64,000 bases of DNA from Acidimicrobiaceae bacterium (GTDB lineage Bacteria > Actinomycetota > Acidimicrobiia > Acidimicrobiales > Aldehydirespiratoraceae): positions 287,101-351,100 of the forward strand of contig VXTM01000021.1 of assembly GCA_009837445.1 (NCBI GenBank), in the 5' to 3' direction. Below, one piece after another: positions 19,402 to 29,227 of the stretch. The notes beneath the pieces were generated by a model. It searched no databases and was not told the DNA's origin. It saw only the letters and a list, made by a program, of their open reading frames with translations. A program made the translations under genes and the position numbers. The stretch's first letter is position 1. Every line of letters starts with the position of its first letter.

Positions 19402-19935
19402 TCATGGTATTGGTAGCGCGACGGGCTGGCGCGGTGCCTCGGGCGCCATCGTGGCCACCGCGGCCGCCACTGCGGTGGCGCCGCCGGCCCGGAGCGCCGC
19501 GGCCGCGACCCGCAGCGTCGATCCGGTGGTGCACACGTCGTCGACGACCAGCACCGAGCCCCGTACCCGGCCCCGCCGGTCGGCCAGTCTGGGGCCTGCC
19601 AGACGACCCTCGCGGGTGCGAGCCGTCTGGGGCTCGTCGTCGAGCCGGCGCAGCAACCGGCGGGCCCGCAGACCCAGCCGGCGGGCCAAGGCGCGGGCCA
19701 GCAGCTCAGCCGGATCGAAGCCTCGCTGGCGCCGGCGCGCCGGGCTGCACGGAACCCACGTGACCACGTCCGCGGCCTGCGCAGCGGCCGCCATGGATGC
19801 CATCCGGTCGGCGATCGGGGTCACGCTGGCGGTGATCCGGCCGTACTTCAGGGACCGCACCAACTCGGCCGCCGCACCCTCATGGCACCACCCGGCCCAG
19901 ATCTCGTCCACGCCCTCGATGACCGGCCCCTGCAT
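19402..19935 (-). CDS. ComF-family phosphoribosyltransferase-like protein
   Basis: A 177-residue protein of the ComF family. It has the EGAAAELVRSLKYGR segment, the PCSPARRRQRGFDPAELLA motif typical of ComF, and the PRPP-binding loop VLVVDDVCTTGST. The N-terminal zinc finger found in many ComF proteins is missing, so it begins at MQGPVIEG. The ATG at 19935 follows a TATGGT hexamer by six bases without a ribosome-binding site. ComF proteins assist DNA uptake in competent bacteria; in most actinobacteria the role is unproven. It lies 39 bases upstream of hpf. Confidence 0.85.
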   Translation of the reverse strand: MQGPVIEGVDEIWAGWCHEGAAAELVRSLKYGRITASVTPIADRMASMAAAAQAADVVTWVPCSPARRRQRGFDPAELLARALARRLGLRARRLLRRLDDEPQTARTREGRLAGPRLADRRGRVRGSVLVVDDVCTTGSTLRVAAAALRAGGATAVAAAVATMAPEAPRQPVALPIP

Positions 19936-19941
19936 CGCCGC

Positions 19942-19995
19942 ACCATACAGCCTGAATTCGAAATTGCTCAGAAATAAATGAAAATTAGTAGCCGC
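19942..19995 (-). promoter_or_regulatory. AT-rich promoter region of comF-hpf-secA
   Basis: TATGGT on the minus strand (19942-19947) lies six bases before the comF ATG. Upstream, bases 19950-19995 are strikingly AT-rich, with GAATTC, TTCGAA and AAATAAATGAAAATTAG-type runs, in an otherwise GC-rich window. This may be an UP-like element or regulator site for the operon (inference). Confidence 0.45.
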
Positions 19996-20003
19996 TGCAG
20001 GGT

Positions 20004-21020
20004 CTAGGGCACCGCTCCGGCGTCGGCGGGGGCTACGTGGCCTTCGGCGCGCATCCAGGCGATGGAATCGGCCAGGGACTCGGCCGCGGAGCGCAGGGTG
20101 ACGCCGGTGTCCTGCTCGGTGAAGGAGTTGTCGCCGGCGCAGGTGTTGTACATGTACTCCACGCCGTCGGAGGTGAGTATCAGGTCGCGGCCGAAGCGGC
20201 GGGCCAGGTCGCCGACCCGGCCCAGGAATGCCACCATCGCCTTGGGCATCGACACCGACTTCAGGTCCCGGCCGGTGACCTCGCACAGCAGCGACAGCAG
20301 GTCCTCGGCGGTAAGGTGGTGGCCGAACATCACGTAGCGTTTGGGGCCGCGGCCGGGCTGCATCGACGCCGCAATCACCGCAGCCACGTCCCGCACGTCG
20401 ATGTGGTTGATCGAGTAGCCCGAGGAGCGCAGGAAGGGCTTCGTCAGCCACAGCTTGAGCGGCTCGAACTGGGTCGACTCGTTGTAGTCGCCCGGGCCGA
20501 CCACCCCGCCCGGATAGATGATGACCACACCGTGGCCCTGGGACTGGTACCTCCGGGCCAGCCGCTCGGACTCTGCCTTGGACCGCGCGTACGGCATCGG
20601 GGAGTCGCCCACCGGATGGTCACCGGTCACCGGATCGGTCTGGTACGGGAACAGGGCCGCCGAGCTCGACACGTGCACGATCGGGTCGCAGCCGGCGTCG
20701 GCGGCGGTGCCCAGCACGTTGAGGGCGCCCGCGAAGTTGCTGGCCTCGATGTCGGCCGCCGAGCTCGGGTCGGTCCCCACCACCGCGGCCGCGTGCACCA
20801 CCGCGTCGCAGCCCTCGACCGCGGCCGTGACCGCCTCGGCGTCGGCGATGTCACCCTCCGCAGTCTCCAGCGCGGCCAGGTCGACCCCCACCCGGGCGGT
20901 CACCGTCTCCAGCTTGGCCGGCGTCCGCACCAGGACCCTCACGATGTGACCGGCGTCCTGGAGGGCCTTGGCCGCGTAGGACCCCACGAATCCGGTGGCG
21001 CCGGTTACCAGAATCTTCAT
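20004..21020 (-). CDS. NAD-dependent epimerase/dehydratase-type extended SDR (paralog A)
   Basis: A 338-residue extended SDR with the N-terminal TGATGFVG motif, the HVSSSAA strand and the catalytic YARSK (YxxxK). It resembles 3-beta-hydroxysteroid dehydrogenase or dihydroflavonol-reductase-type members more than sugar epimerases. It is clearly a duplicate of the gene at 21053-22066: both share long stretches such as RTPAKLETVTARVGVD and AGDNSFTE.DTGVTLR and end with GAVP. The 32-base gap and shared strand point to one transcript with the SDR and LLM genes upstream. Substrate unknown. Confidence 0.82.
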   Translation of the reverse strand: MKILVTGATGFVGSYAAKALQDAGHIVRVLVRTPAKLETVTARVGVDLAALETAEGDIADAEAVTAAVEGCDAVVHAAAVVGTDPSSAADIEASNFAGALNVLGTAADAGCDPIVHVSSSAALFPYQTDPVTGDHPVGDSPMPYARSKAESERLARRYQSQGHGVVIIYPGGVVGPGDYNESTQFEPLKLWLTKPFLRSSGYSINHIDVRDVAAVIAASMQPGRGPKRYVMFGHHLTAEDLLSLLCEVTGRDLKSVSMPKAMVAFLGRVGDLARRFGRDLILTSDGVEYMYNTCAGDNSFTEQDTGVTLRSAAESLADSIAWMRAEGHVAPADAGAVP

Positions 21021-21052
21021 AGCACTGCCTCCCGAAGGTACTCGCGCTGCTC

Positions 21053-22066
21053 CTACGGCACCGCCCCGGCTTGGGCCGCGGTGACGTGGCCCTCGTCGCG
21101 CATCCAGGCGATGGTGTCGGCCAGCGACTCGGCGAACGGACGCAGCGTGACGCCGGTGTCGTGCTCGGTGAAGGAGTTGTCGCCAGCGCAGTAGTTGAAC
21201 ATGTAGTCCACGGCCTCGGAGGTGAGCACCAGGTCGAGGTCGAACCGGCGGGCCAGGTCGCCGAGGTGGCCCCAGGCCGAGAACAGTGCCTTGGGCATCG
21301 GCAGAGACCTCAGATCCCGGCCGGTCACCTGGCGCAGCTCCGACAGCAGCTCGTCGGCGGTGAGGTGATGGCCGAACAGCAGGTAGCGCCTCGGGCCGCG
21401 GCCGGCCTCCATAGACGCCGCGATCACCGTGGCCACGTCGCGCACGTCAACCATCGTCATGGTGTAGCCCGACCGGGGAAGGGGCCTGGTGAGCCACAGC
21501 TTCATCGGTTGGAGCTGGACCGACTGGTTGTAGTCGCCGGGGCCGATGGTGAGCGCGGGATAGACGATGACCACGCCGTGCCCCTGGGACTGGTGCCGCC
21601 GGGCCAGGTGCTCGCACTTGGCCTTGGACCGGGCGTAGGCCCCGCGGGCGTTGCCCACCGGATGGTCGGTGGTCACCGGATCGGTCTGGAACGGGAACAG
21701 GGCCTCCCCGGTGGAGACGTGCACGATCGGGTCGCAGCCCGCGCCGACCGCGGCGTCCAGCACGTTCTGGGCGCCCGCGAAGTTGGTGCCGGACACCTCG
21801 TCCTCGGCGGTGGGGTCGATGCTCACCACCGCGGCGGCGTGGACGACGGCGTCGCAGCCGTCGACGGCGGCCTCGACCGCGGCGGCGTCGCGGATGTCGC
21901 CCTGCACCGTCTCCACCTTCGAGACGTCGACCCCCACCCGGGCGGTCACCGTCTCAAGCTTGGCCGGTGTCCGCACCAGCGCCCTCACGCTGTGGCCGGC
22001 GTCCTGGAGAGCCTTGGCCGCGTGGGACCCGACGAAGCCGGTCGCGCCGGTGACCAGGACTCTCAC
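21053..22066 (-). CDS. NAD-dependent epimerase/dehydratase-type extended SDR (paralog B)
   Basis: A 337-residue paralog of the downstream gene, with TGATGFVG, HVSTGEA and YARSK. It starts at a GTG (22066) preceded by a GGGAGGGGG ribosome-binding site. That site lies inside a predicted hairpin beginning right after the stop of the upstream SDR gene, which suggests coupled translation. Residues around the substrate pocket (about 165-215) differ most from paralog A, while the ends are near identical, so substrate may have diverged after duplication (inference). Confidence 0.82.
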   Translation of the reverse strand: MRVLVTGATGFVGSHAAKALQDAGHSVRALVRTPAKLETVTARVGVDVSKVETVQGDIRDAAAVEAAVDGCDAVVHAAAVVSIDPTAEDEVSGTNFAGAQNVLDAAVGAGCDPIVHVSTGEALFPFQTDPVTTDHPVGNARGAYARSKAKCEHLARRHQSQGHGVVIVYPALTIGPGDYNQSVQLQPMKLWLTRPLPRSGYTMTMVDVRDVATVIAASMEAGRGPRRYLLFGHHLTADELLSELRQVTGRDLRSLPMPKALFSAWGHLGDLARRFDLDLVLTSEAVDYMFNYCAGDNSFTEHDTGVTLRPFAESLADTIAWMRDEGHVTAAQAGAVP

Positions 22067-22069
22067 CGG

Positions 22070-22094
22070 CTATCCCCCTCCCGCCCGGGGATAG
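22070..22094 (-). promoter_or_regulatory. Hairpin covering the paralog B ribosome-binding site
   Basis: CTATCCCC (22070-22077) pairs perfectly with GGGGATAG (22087-22094) around a 9-base loop. In the minus-strand RNA the stem opens two bases after the SDR stop codon and its second arm holds part of the purine-rich site for the next gene, a typical arrangement for translational coupling. Confidence 0.45.
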
Positions 22095-22095
22095 C

Positions 22096-22995
22096 TCACG
22101 GGTTGTGGTCCTCGAGCAGGGCCGAGCCCAGTGATGCGGCGCTGTCGGGTGTGCGCCGATCCTCGATGGAGCGGTGGCGGGCCGCGATGGCGTCGTCGAA
22201 GTCGTGATCGGTGAACAGCCAGAGCTCGCCGCCCCGGATGGCCCGCACCACCATGTCGGCCACTACTGACGGGCGCAGCGCCTGGGCGTACAGGTCGCGT
22301 ATCGCGGCCCGCATCTCGGACTCCGGGCCGCCAGCCACCGCGTCGGAGTCCCACAGGCCGGTCACGCCGGGCTGGTCCTGCAGGTGCTCGGGCCGGTTGC
22401 GCTCGGAGTCCAGGATGTTGGTGGACACCAGCCCGGGGCACAGGCACGTGACCCCCACCCCGGTGCCGTCGGCGAGCATCTCGGCGTGCAGAGTCTCGCT
22501 GAGCGCCACCACCCCGTGCTTGGAGACGTTGTAGGGGCCGATCCCGGCCGAGGTGATATGGCCCAGCACCGAAGCGGTGTTGACGATGTGGCCCGAGCCC
22601 CGCTCGATCATGGACGGCAGGAAGGCCCGGCAGCCGTGGATGACGCCCCACAGGTTGACCCCTAGGCACCACTCCCACGACTTGAGCGTGAGTTCCGAGA
22701 TCGGGCCGGTGGCAGCCACACCGGCGTTGTTGCAAAGCACGTCGGCGGGTCCGAAGGCAGCCGTGCAGGCGTCGCGCAGCGCCTCCACCGACGGCCACAC
22801 CGACACGTCGCAGGTGACCGCCACCGCCTCTCCCCCGGCGTCGGTGATGGACTGCACCGTCTCGTGCAGGGGCGGCTCCTCGATGTCGGCCACCACCACC
22901 CGCATGGACTCGGCCGCGAAGCGCTCGGCTATCGCCCGACCCATGCCGCTGGCGCCGCCGGTGACCACGGCCACCCGGCCGGCGAGGTCCTTCAC
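22096..22995 (-). CDS. Short-chain dehydrogenase/reductase (SDR)
   Basis: A 299-residue classical SDR: TGGASGMG cofactor motif, VVADIEEP acidic residue favouring NAD, NNAGV, and catalytic YNVSK. The GTG start (22995) overlaps the stop of the LLM oxidoreductase as GTGA, which rules out the longer in-frame reading upstream. The C-terminal 60 residues are an extension with many charged residues, seen in SDRs annotated around lipid or steroid catabolism. It is likely in one operon with the LLM enzyme and the two extended SDRs. Confidence 0.87.
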   Translation of the reverse strand: MKDLAGRVAVVTGGASGMGRAIAERFAAESMRVVVADIEEPPLHETVQSITDAGGEAVAVTCDVSVWPSVEALRDACTAAFGPADVLCNNAGVAATGPISELTLKSWEWCLGVNLWGVIHGCRAFLPSMIERGSGHIVNTASVLGHITSAGIGPYNVSKHGVVALSETLHAEMLADGTGVGVTCLCPGLVSTNILDSERNRPEHLQDQPGVTGLWDSDAVAGGPESEMRAAIRDLYAQALRPSVVADMVVRAIRGGELWLFTDHDFDDAIAARHRSIEDRRTPDSAASLGSALLEDHNP

Positions 22996-23858
22996 GGGGC
23001 CAGCGCGGCCAGCGCGTCGTAGTCGACGGCGCCGGAACCGGCCTCGGGGTGCAGCACCTGGATGCAGACCTGGGTGGCGCCGGCGTCGGCGTGCTCGGCC
23101 AGCCGGCGCTCGATGGCGTCGACGTCGCCCCAGGCCACCATGGCGTCCACGAAGCGGTCCGAGAGCCCGTCGATGTCGTCGTCGTCGAAGCCGAGGCTCT
23201 TCCAGCAGTTCCGGTAGCCGGGGGCCCGGGTGTAGAACTTCATCACGTTGCCGCCGGTGGCCCGGGCCTGTTCGGCGTCGGTGGTGAGCATCACCTTCTG
23301 CTCCACGCACAGCTGGGCGTCGGGGCCCATGACCGAGCGGGCGAGGGCGGTGTGCTCAGGCGTGGTGTTGTAGGGGTGGGCGCCGTCGGTGCGCTCTGCG
23401 GCGAGCTCCAGCATCCGCGGGCCGAGGGCGGCCAGCACGACCGGCACCGGCGCCGGCGGCTGGACCGAGGTGTAGCGGGCCGCGTCCATGGCGTCGAGGT
23501 AGGACCGCATAAACGACAGCGGCTTGTCGTAGGGGATGCCGCGGATCTTGGAGACGATCACCGGGCTGGAAACCCCGAGGCCCAGCGTGAACCGGCCGCC
23601 GGTCTGCTCGGCGACGGTGTAGGCGCCCTGCTTCATCACGCCGGCGTGCCGGTTGTAGACGTTCGCGATGCCGCTGGCCAGCCCGAGCGTCGACGTGACC
23701 GCGCCGAGGTGGGCGGCCAGCGCGAACGGGTCGCGCCCAAACGTCTCCCCGATCCATAGCTGCGAGTAGCCCAGCTCCTCCACTGCCTTGGCGAACGAGA
23801 CCGTGTCGGCCCCGCTGAGCGCTTCCGGGGCCGCCCAGCACCCACGTTCGACCGCCAT
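22992..23858 (-). CDS. LLM-class F420-dependent oxidoreductase
   Basis: A 288-residue luciferase-like monooxygenase-class enzyme. It has the SQLWIGETFGRDPFALAA segment near the N-terminus, GVMKQGAYTVAEQTGGRFTLGLG (the cofactor-loop region), and PVVLAALGPRMLELA. These are features of the F420-dependent family in mycobacteria and relatives. ATG at 23858 with GGGAG six bases upstream. It heads a run of four oxidoreductase genes. The substrate is unknown; F420 use is inferred from family and from local fbiA/fbiB. Confidence 0.87.
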   Translation of the reverse strand: MAVERGCWAAPEALSGADTVSFAKAVEELGYSQLWIGETFGRDPFALAAHLGAVTSTLGLASGIANVYNRHAGVMKQGAYTVAEQTGGRFTLGLGVSSPVIVSKIRGIPYDKPLSFMRSYLDAMDAARYTSVQPPAPVPVVLAALGPRMLELAAERTDGAHPYNTTPEHTALARSVMGPDAQLCVEQKVMLTTDAEQARATGGNVMKFYTRAPGYRNCWKSLGFDDDDIDGLSDRFVDAMVAWGDVDAIERRLAEHADAGATQVCIQVLHPEAGSGAVDYDALAALAP

Positions 23859-23943
23859 CTGTGCTCCCTTCGGCCGGCTGCCGGATTACCGTACCCGTGC
23901 CCGTAGGCGCCGCCGCATCGCGCTGCGGGGGTGTTGAGCCCGG

Positions 23944-25374
<1,431 letters not shown>

Positions 25375-25386
25375 AGAAGCCTGAAG

Positions 25387-26550
25387 CTACCGGTGGTTGC
25401 CGACGGTGGCGCAGAACACCGTGCCCCGGCCATGAATGACCACCCGGGGCTCATCGGCGCCCACCCAGGCGGCTGCGCCGCGGTCCATTGTCAGCCCGTT
25501 GGCATCGACGCAGCCGCCGGTGCATAGCAGGACCGACGGTCCCGCTGTCACCGTCAGCGATCCGTCAACCTCAAGCCGGCGCAGCGAGAACTCCGGCGCG
25601 GGCGTGCTGTAGGTGACGACCCCATCGACCGGCTCAGGGTGCTGAACCGGGGCGCCCGATGGGGCACCGTCAACGATCTCGATCAGGACAGCCGGGTCGA
25701 CGTGCTTGGAGGTCAGCCCGGCCCGCACGACATTGTCGGATTCGGCCATCAACTCGACCGCGGTGCCGCCCAGATAGGCGTGGAGGCATCCCGCGTCCAG
25801 GAACAGAGCCTCGCCGGGAGCGAGCACCACATGGTTCAACAGCAGCGCCACCGCCACCGCGGCGTCACCGGGGTGGCTGGTCCCGAGTTCGGCCACCGCG
25901 GCCCGGAGGCCGGACCATTCGTCGTCATCCCGGGAGGCCGCGCAGGCGTCGGCCGCGGCGGCGGCCAGCGCGGCCGCGGCGGGCTGTTCGAGGCTCAGCA
26001 GCCACCCGAGCACATCCCGCATCTGCGGGCCCGGCAGGCCATCGATGCGGCGTCGCAGCGGGTCGAGGCCGGGCCCGTCGAGGGTGTCGAGCAGCGCCGC
26101 GGTCCGCTGCGGATCGCGGAACCCGCAGAGCGCCTCGAAGTCGCCCAGCGCGCAGATCAGCTCGGGCTTGGGCGAGCGGTCCCGGAACATCCGCTGCGGC
26201 CCGTCACGGGGGATCCCCATGGCCTCTTCTCGCTCGAAGCCAGCGGCAGCGTCCCTGGCCGACGGGTGGGCCTGAAGAGACAGCGGTGAGGCTGCGGCCA
26301 GCACCTTGAGCAGGAAGGGCAGCCGGCCGCTGCGCGCCGCCACCTCGGAGCCGAGAGCCGTCACCGGGTCGGCGGCTATCAGCCGGTCGAGAGGCTCGGC
26401 CCGGACCCCGACCTTGGCCGGCGCAGCCGGGTGGGCGCCCAGCCACAGCTCGGCCCAGGGTTCGCCGGTTGCGGGGCGGCCGAGCAACTCCGGGATGGCG
26501 GTGGGCGATCCCCAGTCGTAATGGCGGATCACGCCTTCGATCAGCTCCAC
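25387..26550 (-). CDS. manA: Mannose-6-phosphate isomerase, class I
   Basis: A 387-residue isomerase interconverting fructose 6-phosphate and mannose 6-phosphate. It shows IRHYDWGS at the N-terminus, AELWLGAHP with zinc-ligand His, SLQAHPS, PKPELICALGDFEALCGFR, and the C-terminal NVVRAGLTSKHVD, all hallmarks of type I PMI. The start is a GTG (26550) with AAGGGTGG upstream; an in-frame TTG at 26571 is the alternative. It supplies mannose 6-phosphate to manB, three genes upstream in the same operon. Confidence 0.94.
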   Translation of the reverse strand: MELIEGVIRHYDWGSPTAIPELLGRPATGEPWAELWLGAHPAAPAKVGVRAEPLDRLIAADPVTALGSEVAARSGRLPFLLKVLAAASPLSLQAHPSARDAAAGFEREEAMGIPRDGPQRMFRDRSPKPELICALGDFEALCGFRDPQRTAALLDTLDGPGLDPLRRRIDGLPGPQMRDVLGWLLSLEQPAAAALAAAAADACAASRDDDEWSGLRAAVAELGTSHPGDAAVAVALLLNHVVLAPGEALFLDAGCLHAYLGGTAVELMAESDNVVRAGLTSKHVDPAVLIEIVDGAPSGAPVQHPEPVDGVVTYSTPAPEFSLRRLEVDGSLTVTAGPSVLLCTGGCVDANGLTMDRGAAAWVGADEPRVVIHGRGTVFCATVGNHR

Positions 26551-26582
26551 GGCGTGACCACCCTTATGCAAGCCCGTCCCAG

Positions 26583-27548
26583 TCAGGACGAGTCAGGTGA
26601 GGTCGCCGCACCACGCTGGGCTGCCAGCGCGGCGACCGCGTCGCCCACCAGCACGAGGTCCAGCAGCTGGGCCAGAGCCCCGTCGCCGCCCGCCCGCACC
26701 TCGTGGACGGCGGTCACGGCCGAGCCGAGCAGATCGACGCGGTCGGCCAGCCCCGGAGGCTCGAAGTCGTGGCGCAGCACAACCGCGACCACCCCGGCCT
26801 CCACGCCCCTGGCCAGCGTGGCCCACGTCGCCGCCTCGGCCTCGTCGGCCGGAAGGTTGCGACGCACCGACGCCACGTCGCCGACCCAGTTGAGGCGGTT
26901 GACCCAGCGACGGGCGGCGTGCTTGCCCACCCCGCCCGAGCCGCAGACCACAGCCATGCGGCCCGCGACAGCGTCGGCCAGCGCCTCCACCGGCCCCGGG
27001 TCGGAGTCGAGCAACCTGCCCCTGGCCTCGATCTGCTCAGCGCTCTCGGAGATCAGCCGGTTCATGCCGGACAGGACGCCGACACGCTCCAGCAGCACAA
27101 GCACCGGAACGATGACCACACCGAGCCCCGCGGCGGGTCCCGCGAACGGGTCCACCCTCGTGACGGGCACGCCCCAGCCCGTGCACAGCTCCATCAGCTC
27201 TCCGCCGGAGGTGACCGCCACCATGCGAGCCCCGCTGGCCTGCGCGACCCGGGCCGCGGCCACCGTCGGCTGGTCGTCCCCCGACTGCGAGACGGCCACC
27301 ACCAGAGACGACTCCGAGAGCCAGGCCGGGCTGATGCCGCCCGTGGCCAGCACCGGAACCGAGCCCTGAAGGTGAGCGACCGACTCGACCACGTCACCGG
27401 CCACCCCTCCCCCGCCGGCGCCGACGATCACCACCTCGGATACATCGCCGGGCGCGGGCAGGCCCTCCACATCGGCAGCCGCGACGGCGGCGTCACGCAC
27501 CTGGCCGGGCAGGTGACGCAGAGCCTCATGCAGGTCTTCGGTGGCCAT
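26583..27548 (-). CDS. SIS-domain phosphoglucose/phosphomannose isomerase-like protein
   Basis: A 321-residue protein with two SIS-type halves: the first holds VVIVGAGGGGVAGDVV and VVAVSQSGDDQPTVAA, the second VCGSGGVGKHAARRWVNRLNW, close to the conserved motif of bifunctional phosphoglucose/phosphomannose isomerases. Its position between manA and manB matches the mycobacterial TobH-type gene. Catalytic activity is not assured: the second half is diverged and ends in a short Ala-rich tail. It may tune hexose-phosphate partitioning into GDP-mannose (inference). Confidence 0.82.
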   Translation of the reverse strand: MATEDLHEALRHLPGQVRDAAVAAADVEGLPAPGDVSEVVIVGAGGGGVAGDVVESVAHLQGSVPVLATGGISPAWLSESSLVVAVSQSGDDQPTVAAARVAQASGARMVAVTSGGELMELCTGWGVPVTRVDPFAGPAAGLGVVIVPVLVLLERVGVLSGMNRLISESAEQIEARGRLLDSDPGPVEALADAVAGRMAVVCGSGGVGKHAARRWVNRLNWVGDVASVRRNLPADEAEAATWATLARGVEAGVVAVVLRHDFEPPGLADRVDLLGSAVTAVHEVRAGGDGALAQLLDLVLVGDAVAALAAQRGAATSPDSS

Positions 27549-27562
27549 GGCAACCCCTGACC

Positions 27563-27823
27563 TCAGCCCTCGGCGTCGCCGGCCGCGCCGACGTCGAAGG
27601 TAGGACGGACTCCATCGGCCTGCGCTTTGGCCACAAGGCGCTCATGCTCGGCGCCGTCGACCTCGGTGGCCTCCTCGGTCAGCATCACCGGGATCCCGTC
27701 CTCCACCCGGTAGCGAAGCCGCAGCCGGGGGTTGTACAGCGCCTGCTCGTCCGCGAAGTAGAGCAGCGGCCCCTTGTCGGCGGGACAGGCGAGGATCTCC
27801 AGCAGGCGGGCATCGAGTGTCAT
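27563..27823 (-). CDS. Trm112-like small protein
   Basis: An 86-residue protein beginning MTLDARLLEILACP, the standard Trm112/UPF0434 opening, with LRYRVEDGIPVML in the middle. The usual CPxC knuckle reads CPAD and no further Cys follows, so zinc binding is lost. A tail of about 25 residues follows the core. Trm112-like proteins stabilise methyltransferases in eukaryotes and archaea; the bacterial role is not settled. The ATG at 27823 excludes a longer upstream reading. It lies between manB and the SIS gene, as in other actinobacteria. Confidence 0.85.
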   Translation of the reverse strand: MTLDARLLEILACPADKGPLLYFADEQALYNPRLRLRYRVEDGIPVMLTEEATEVDGAEHERLVAKAQADGVRPTFDVGAAGDAEG

Positions 27824-27869
27824 GGCGGCGCTTACCTCCCCAGACCGCGGGCGGTCAGTGCCTGAGATG

Positions 27870-29213
27870 CTACGGAGTGAACAGGGCTCGTACCTCAGCG
27901 ACACGGGCTCGCGCCGCCGCGGCGTCCGCCGCCTCCAGGTTCAATCGCAGCAAGGGCTCCGTGTTCGAGGGTCTGACGTTGAACCACCAGTCCCCGCAGT
28001 CGACGGTGAGACCGTCGAGCCGGTCCTGCTCGCAGGCCTCGAACGCGGCCGCCACCCGCTCGATGACCTCGGACGGATCCGGCACCTCGGTGTTGATCTC
28101 CCCCGAGGCGCTGTAGCGCCGCATCGGCGCGACCAGGTCGCTGAGCGGGCCGTCATGGCCGCTCAGGGTCTCCAGCGCCACCAGCGCGGCGATCATGGCG
28201 CCGTCGGCGCCGTAGTTGTCCCGGAAGTAGAAGTGGCCGGAGTGCTCGCCTCCGAAGACCGCCCCGCTGGACGCCATGGCCTGCTTCACGAACGAGTGGC
28301 CCACCCGGGTTCGCACCAAGCGGCCTCCCCCCTCGGACACGACCTCGGCGAACGCCTTCGAGCAGATGACGTTGCCGACGATCGCGGCGCCGGGCTCGCG
28401 CTCGAGGAACCGGGCCGCGATAAGCGATGCGGTCAGCGAGCCCGGCAGCGGGCAGGAAGACTCGTCCACCAGGAACACCCGGTCAGCGTCGCCGTCGAAG
28501 GCCAGGCCCGCGTCGGCGGAGCAGGCCCGCACCCGGTCCTGGAGATCTCGCAGGTTCTCGGGCTTGAGCGGGTCGGCGGGATGGTTGGGGAATGTGCCAT
28601 CGAGTTCCGGATACAGGTAGTCGACGTCGAAGGGCAGCGTGTCGAACACGGCCGGGGCAACCAGGCCACCCATGCCGTTGGCCGTGTCGACCACCAGGCG
28701 CAGAGGTCGCAGGGCCGCTACGTCCACGAACGCCAAGACATGCTCCACGTAGCGGTCGAGGAGATCCCGGTGAGCGACCCGTCCCGGTGCAGCCGCCGGC
28801 ACCGGTCCCGACTCGGCCAGGGCCTTGATGTCGGCCAGCCCGGTGGCGGTCCCTATCGGCGAGGCCCCCGGGCCGCAGAGCTTGATGCCGTTGTAGCCGA
28901 CCGGATTGTGCGACGCGGTGAACATGGCACCGGGCGCGTCCAGCATCCCGGAGGCGAAGTACACCATCTCGGTGGCACACAGCCCTATGTCCACCACGTC
29001 GACTCCGGCGGCGACAACCCCCTCGCAGAAGGCCTCCGACAGCTCCGCCCCGTCGGGCCGCATGTCGCGGCCGACCACCACCCGGGCAGCCCCGTTGACC
29101 TGCACGTGGCCCGCGAAGGCGCCGCCGATCGCGAAGCAGGCCGCGGCGTCGATCTGATCGCCCACGGTGCCCCTGATGTCGTAAGCCTTGAAGATCGCTT
29201 CGTAGTCGCCCAC
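27870..29213 (-). CDS. manB: Phosphomannomutase/phosphoglucomutase
   Basis: A 447-residue alpha-D-phosphohexomutase. The catalytic phosphoserine loop is TASHNPVGYNGIK with Ser101, the metal loop is AFDGDADR, the sugar-binding loop is VFGGEHSGHFYF, and the phosphate-binding C-terminal domain has RPSNTEPLLRL. It converts mannose 6-phosphate into mannose 1-phosphate for GDP-mannose. GTG start at 29213. It sits 14 bases after the GT2 gene in the same operon, together with manA and the SIS gene. Confidence 0.94.
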   Translation of the reverse strand: MGDYEAIFKAYDIRGTVGDQIDAAACFAIGGAFAGHVQVNGAARVVVGRDMRPDGAELSEAFCEGVVAAGVDVVDIGLCATEMVYFASGMLDAPGAMFTASHNPVGYNGIKLCGPGASPIGTATGLADIKALAESGPVPAAAPGRVAHRDLLDRYVEHVLAFVDVAALRPLRLVVDTANGMGGLVAPAVFDTLPFDVDYLYPELDGTFPNHPADPLKPENLRDLQDRVRACSADAGLAFDGDADRVFLVDESSCPLPGSLTASLIAARFLEREPGAAIVGNVICSKAFAEVVSEGGGRLVRTRVGHSFVKQAMASSGAVFGGEHSGHFYFRDNYGADGAMIAALVALETLSGHDGPLSDLVAPMRRYSASGEINTEVPDPSEVIERVAAAFEACEQDRLDGLTVDCGDWWFNVRPSNTEPLLRLNLEAADAAAARARVAEVRALFTP

Positions 29214-29227
29214 GGCGCCGTCGGATC

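Noticed and set aside
25375-25386. S-adenosylhomocysteine or SAM riboswitch in front of ahcY
   Set aside because: Only 12 bases separate it from manA; there is no room for a riboswitch.
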